Below are positions 60,816 to 64,000 of a stretch of 64,000 nucleotides of DNA, in pieces. Origin of the DNA: DAOQVR01 sp035341665 (GTDB lineage: Bacteria > Chloroflexota > Anaerolineae > JAAYZQ01). The stretch is taken from contig DAOQVR010000004.1 of NCBI GenBank assembly GCA_035341665.1, forward strand, positions 248,001 through 312,000, written 5' to 3'. Position 1 is the first letter of the stretch, and each line of letters starts with the position of its first letter. Below the pieces are notes generated by a model that worked only from the letters and a program-made list of their open reading frames with translations, searched no databases and was not told where the DNA came from. The position numbers were made by a program, and so were the translations under genes.

Positions 60816-62994
60816 CTCTCTTCTCCTCCACGCCGGCCGTGGACCGCGCCGGCCAAGCGAAGCAGATGCTCGTTCCCGCCCCCGTTACGGACGAGACGTC
60901 TAGCGACGCGCCGACCTCGGCGGCGCGCTCATGCATGATCCGCAGTCCCATGCCCGTGCTGCCCTGCGCCGCGACCGGCAGGCCGCACCCGTCGTCGATC
61001 ACCTCGAGCGCCACGCCGGACTCCGGCCCGAGGTAGCGCAGCGTCACCGTTGCGCGGCTCGCCCCCGAGTGCTTGACGACGTTGTTGAGCGCTTCCTGGG
61101 CGATGCGGTACACCGCTACCTGGACGCTGGCGGGCAGCGCGCACTGGGGTACGGCATCTACCGTCACCGGGATTCGCGCGCGACTGCTGGCTGCCTCGCC
61201 CAGCTGCTGGAGGAGCGCAGCCAGATCCGTCTCCACCAACGACACTGGCCGTAGCTCCAGCAGCAGGGTGCGCATCTCGGCCAGCGCCCCCCTGGTCAGC
61301 CCGCGCACCTCGGCCAGGCACTCCAACCCTCTCTCGCGATCCTTGTCCCAGAGGCGCGGAAGAACATCGGCCGCCAAGCTGGCAGAGAAGAGCGTCTGGC
61401 TGACGGCGTCATGCAGGTCGCGCGCCAGGTTCTGGCGTTCCTCGAGCACCGCAAGTTCCTGCGCCTGGGCGTAGAGGCGCGCATTCTCCAAAGCCACGGC
61501 GAGCTGCCCTCCAAAAGCCTGCGCCAGTCGCACTTCGCGCTCGTCAAAACCACCCGGCTCACTCCGCTGCAGCGTCATAAGCCCTACCACGGAGCCCTTC
61601 ACCGCCAGCGGGATCCCCAGCCACCCACGCACGTAGCTGAAGAGTGTGTCGAACGCTGCGCCGGCTGCCTCCCGAACGGCGCGGGCCGCCGGTGTGTCGT
61701 CCTGGGCGTCGGGGAGGAGAACCGGTGCCTGGGTCGAGATCAAGTCGTAGGCCAGTGATGGGTGCCGCACCTGCATGCGCAGCCCCTGTACTTCTGCTGC
61801 CGGCACCGGCCCTCGATGCAGAACGCCGGTCAGGACGCCCGCCTCGAGCCGGTACACCGTGGCCCCATCGTAATGCACTACTTGGCGCAGTAGGTCCAGC
61901 GCCCGGCCGAGCAGCGGCTCGAGCTCCTTGGAGAGCGCCGCAGCATTCGAGATCTCCAGCAGCGTCGCCAGCTCATGCGTCCGCTCGGCGACGCGCAACT
62001 CCAGCCTCTCCTCGGACAGCCTGAGATCCGCCTCGGCGGCCTCGCGGTCGACGATCTCCTGCCGCAGTCGCCGGTTGGCTCTCACAAGCGAGGCTGTTCG
62101 CTCCTCGACTCGCCGCTCCAGCTCCAGGTTGGCCTTGACCAGCGCTTCCTCGGCTGACTTGAGAGCAGTCACGTCCACGGTAGCGATTACCACCCGCCAG
62201 TCGCCGAGCGAGACGGGTACGGCGTGGACATCGGTCCAGACGAGCGATCCATCTTCAGTCACGACGCCGACCTGCCCCTCGGCGGGCCGGCCCTCACGGG
62301 CGGCCCGCGCGCTTGGGAACTCGTCAGGGGGCATGGGGGCTCCTTCCGTTCGCAGGTAGCGCCGAGCTTCGTGGGTGCCCGCCCGGAGCTCCCGAGCAGG
62401 CAGGCGCAGAATGCGCTCCAGCGCCGGATTCTGGTACACCACGCGCCGCTGCTCGTCCAGGACGGACACACCGATCGGCAGCAGGTCAAACAAGGCCTGG
62501 AGCTTTGCGCCGCCTTCCCGGATCGTCTCCTGCGCGATCCTCTCTTCCGTCACGTCGCGCGATACGGCAAGAAGCCGCTCGACACGCCCGTCCGGCCCCA
62601 GGATGGGGCTGATGACGACGTCCCACCAGCGGGGTTCGCCGTCCTCAGTTGGGCAATAGCCTAGGAAGCGGCCTACCTCCCCCTCGCGGGCGAGGGCAAT
62701 CGCCTCCTGGGTGGTCTGCCGGTCTGAGCCCTCCCAGAAAGAGTCGTAGCCCATGCCGAGGTACTTCGAGAGGTCCCGGATGTGCAGCAGCCGGCGGCCG
62801 CCCTCGCTCATGAAGCGAAGCCGGCCGTCGAGGTCCAGGATCTTGATGCAGTCACGGCTGTGTAGGATGATGCTGTCGAGAAACGCATCCCTCTCTCGCG
62901 CAGCACCAATCGCGCTGGACACGGCGGATGGGCAGGGCAAGGGCTCGGCAATAGGGGGGGTCCCCGCTGGCCTTGGTGGCTCGACGTCCGGCAT
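60805..62994 (-). CDS. Soluble PAS-PAS-GAF histidine kinase, HisKA_3 type
   Basis: This 729-aa kinase has no membrane helices. Two PAS domains (about 35-155 and 165-285, the first ending in a PAC-like segment AVSRDVTEERIAQE) are followed by a coiled coil. A GAF domain comes next (about 345-500), then the HisKA_3 helix with the phospho-accepting His near residue 527 (ARDLHDAVSQTL) and a HATPase domain (DDGCGLPV as G1 box). It should sense a cytoplasmic ligand, redox or energy signal. GGAAGGGG precedes ATG. A promoter lies 33 bp upstream, and the regulator gene overlaps its end. Confidence 0.93.
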   Translation of the reverse strand: MPDVEPPRPAGTPPIAEPLPCPSAVSSAIGAARERDAFLDSIILHSRDCIKILDLDGRLRFMSEGGRRLLHIRDLSKYLGMGYDSFWEGSDRQTTQEAIALAREGEVGRFLGYCPTEDGEPRWWDVVISPILGPDGRVERLLAVSRDVTEERIAQETIREGGAKLQALFDLLPIGVSVLDEQRRVVYQNPALERILRLPARELRAGTHEARRYLRTEGAPMPPDEFPSARAAREGRPAEGQVGVVTEDGSLVWTDVHAVPVSLGDWRVVIATVDVTALKSAEEALVKANLELERRVEERTASLVRANRRLRQEIVDREAAEADLRLSEERLELRVAERTHELATLLEISNAAALSKELEPLLGRALDLLRQVVHYDGATVYRLEAGVLTGVLHRGPVPAAEVQGLRMQVRHPSLAYDLISTQAPVLLPDAQDDTPAARAVREAAGAAFDTLFSYVRGWLGIPLAVKGSVVGLMTLQRSEPGGFDEREVRLAQAFGGQLAVALENARLYAQAQELAVLEERQNLARDLHDAVSQTLFSASLAADVLPRLWDKDRERGLECLAEVRGLTRGALAEMRTLLLELRPVSLVETDLAALLQQLGEAASSRARIPVTVDAVPQCALPASVQVAVYRIAQEALNNVVKHSGASRATVTLRYLGPESGVALEVIDDGCGLPVAAQGSTGMGLRIMHERAAEVGASLDVSSVTGAGTSICFAWPARSTAGVEEKRDDR

Positions 62995-63026
62995 TCTCGT
63001 CCCCTTCCGCCCGATCAGATAGGGGT

Positions 63027-63055
63027 ATTATACTCGATCGCGCCCGGTGGACCAA
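63027..63055 (-). promoter_or_regulatory. Promoter of the second two-component operon
   Basis: On the minus strand TTGGTC (63050-63055) and a perfect TATAAT (63027-63032) are 17 bp apart. Transcription would start near 63020, 26 nt before the kinase ATG. The rest of 62995-63289 shows no convincing gene. Confidence 0.55.
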
Positions 63056-63289
63056 GGCTGCGCGGGGGAGATTGCGGTCCCCACCCGCCAGGTGCCCATG
63101 CCCGGCATCGAGCCCTGGCAGGCCCCGGTACACGCACCAGCACCCCGCCCTTCGCCCTTGCTCCTCCAGAGCACCACGGCGACCACCCCCACCAGTCCGG
63201 CGCCGGCGTGCACCGGCAACCCCGGCGTCAGCTGGATCGTGAGGCTCTCTTCCCGACACGGTAGGTTCGTGCGCAAGTGGTCAACATGC

Positions 63290-63805
63290 TCACTCGCCCC
63301 CCTCTACTCCCGTGGCTTCTGTCGCTGAAGCGAGCGCCGCTCCTATCTGCTCTCGGACTTCGGCAGCCGTGTCGCCGGACGCCAGGGCGATCTCCTCTGT
63401 CAGCATGTCCAGCGCCCTGCGCAGCTGGTCCGCGTCCTTCTTCGTGAGATGTGTGAGCCTCTGGCGCCAGCTCAGGTCGCGCGCGACGGCAGCCAGATCA
63501 ACCACATGGCCGGCCTCTAGCTTGCTCCACACCGCCTCCTGGCGCGCCCGGAAGTCCTCGGGCAGGGGGTGGGGCCTTCCGCCCAGCATAGAGAGGATCC
63601 GCCTCGACCGGCACTCTGACATGGCGTGCCTGAGCCCAAGCGCGTCGGCCATTCCGACCGGCGTGTGCACAGTCAGGCCTTTTCGCGGGATCTCGATGAC
63701 ATAGTATCGCCTGTCTGCCTCCGAGAGCTCGCTGCCCGCGATCCCTGTGATCCGTCCCGGCCCATACTGCGGGTGTATCACCTTGTCGCCCACTGAGAAC
63801 TGCAT
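63290..63805 (-). CDS. carD: CarD/CdnL-family transcriptional regulator
   Basis: This 171-aa protein starts FSVGDKVIHPQYGPGRI, the signature of the CarD/CdnL/TRCF RNA-polymerase-interacting domain (about 1-65). An all-helical C-terminal domain follows (about 75-160). Family members bind the RNA polymerase beta subunit and stabilise open complexes at many promoters, often rRNA promoters. The size fits the family. GAGAGGGGG precedes ATG. It is monocistronic by spacing. Confidence 0.92.
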   Translation of the reverse strand: MQFSVGDKVIHPQYGPGRITGIAGSELSEADRRYYVIEIPRKGLTVHTPVGMADALGLRHAMSECRSRRILSMLGGRPHPLPEDFRARQEAVWSKLEAGHVVDLAAVARDLSWRQRLTHLTKKDADQLRRALDMLTEEIALASGDTAAEVREQIGAALASATEATGVEGGE

Positions 63806-63875
63806 GGGACCCCCTCTCTTCTCCCTTCCTGCACAATCGCGGCCCCGCCGTCACTCGTCGATCGCCTTCGAAAGA

Positions 63876-63907
63876 CAGCGCGGACCGGGATACCCTGGTC
63901 CGCGCTG
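63876..63907. terminator. Hairpin upstream of carD
   Basis: CAGCGCGGACC (63876-63886) pairs with GGTCCGCGCTG (63897-63907), with GGG/CCC extending the stem inward. It may terminate a minus-strand gene that lies beyond the right end of the window. Confidence 0.5.
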
Positions 63908-64000
63908 CGGGTTACTACTTCACACGTGCACCTGCACGACCCAAGCCGGCAGGCGGCTTCCGTCGGCGGCCCTTACCGGGCACCAACCGTGACGTCAGTG

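Noticed and set aside
63028..63276. An 82-codon minus-strand frame between carD and the kinase
   Set aside because: It would start at TTG without a ribosome site, and most of it is low-complexity; it also covers the kinase promoter.

Overview
The window is GC-rich, almost fully coding, and most likely comes from a member of the Chloroflexota (Anaerolineae-like). Pointers are the several NarL-type two-component systems, a SARP/BTAD regulator with an AAA ATPase and TPR repeats, a CarD-family regulator, secreted PKD-, kelch- and fibronectin-type proteins, C-termini of the form IYLPTVLR / LYLPLILRSY, and a Gram-positive-type LexA box. This placement is an inference from gene content. I saw no rRNA, tRNA or CRISPR array.

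Layout. 0-2.4 kb: a NarL-type kinase/regulator pair and a small membrane ORF. 2.7-24.4 kb: a long minus-strand run, the most unusual part of the window. It holds three PaaK-like adenylating enzymes, an alpha/beta hydrolase, a secreted PKD protein, an extended SDR, two FadD-like ligases, an MBL-fold hydrolase, a lone acyl carrier protein, a MacB/LolD-like ATPase with an 860-aa FtsX permease, and three tandem acyltransferase-like proteins. 24.6-27.7 kb: small secreted, membrane and envelope-stress-type genes (GlsB-like, SRPBCC, LysM). 27.9-33.3 kb: a membrane-anchored hydrolase and a kelch/C25 peptidase. 33.7-40.8 kb: UvrA2 divergent from a SARP regulator, then a small protein. 40.8-45.2 kb: a Gly-rich surface protein, a small secreted protein and an M64 peptidase. 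45.3-48.4 kb: an N-acyl-D-amino-acid deacylase with a YfcC-type transporter. 48.4-50.0 kb: hairpin-rich repeats around a fourth acyltransferase homologue and a gene remnant. 50.0-58.7 kb: an ABC exporter, a DUF4418-like protein, a cupredoxin lipoprotein, a 1532-aa multicopper oxidase and a receiver-only protein. 58.9-60.0 kb: a RecA-like ATPase behind a LexA box. 60.1-63.8 kb: a second two-component pair and CarD.

How the genes fit. The 2.7-24.4 kb run reads as a dedicated route that activates carboxylic acids, carries an intermediate on an ACP, tailors it (SDR, hydrolases), acts through acyltransferase-fold proteins and exports it by a MacB-type transporter. Several of its enzymes have lost canonical catalytic residues in a consistent way: His to Glu in all three acyltransferase-like proteins, and the terminal Lys to Arg in both FadD-like ligases. 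The product cannot be named from sequence. The 50-58.7 kb block looks like a cell-surface copper-protein system with its own exporter. The secreted C25 and M64 peptidases and the deacylase/transporter pair suggest use of external peptides.

Several promoters with good -35/-10 boxes and 17-18 bp spacing are visible and were used to choose start codons.
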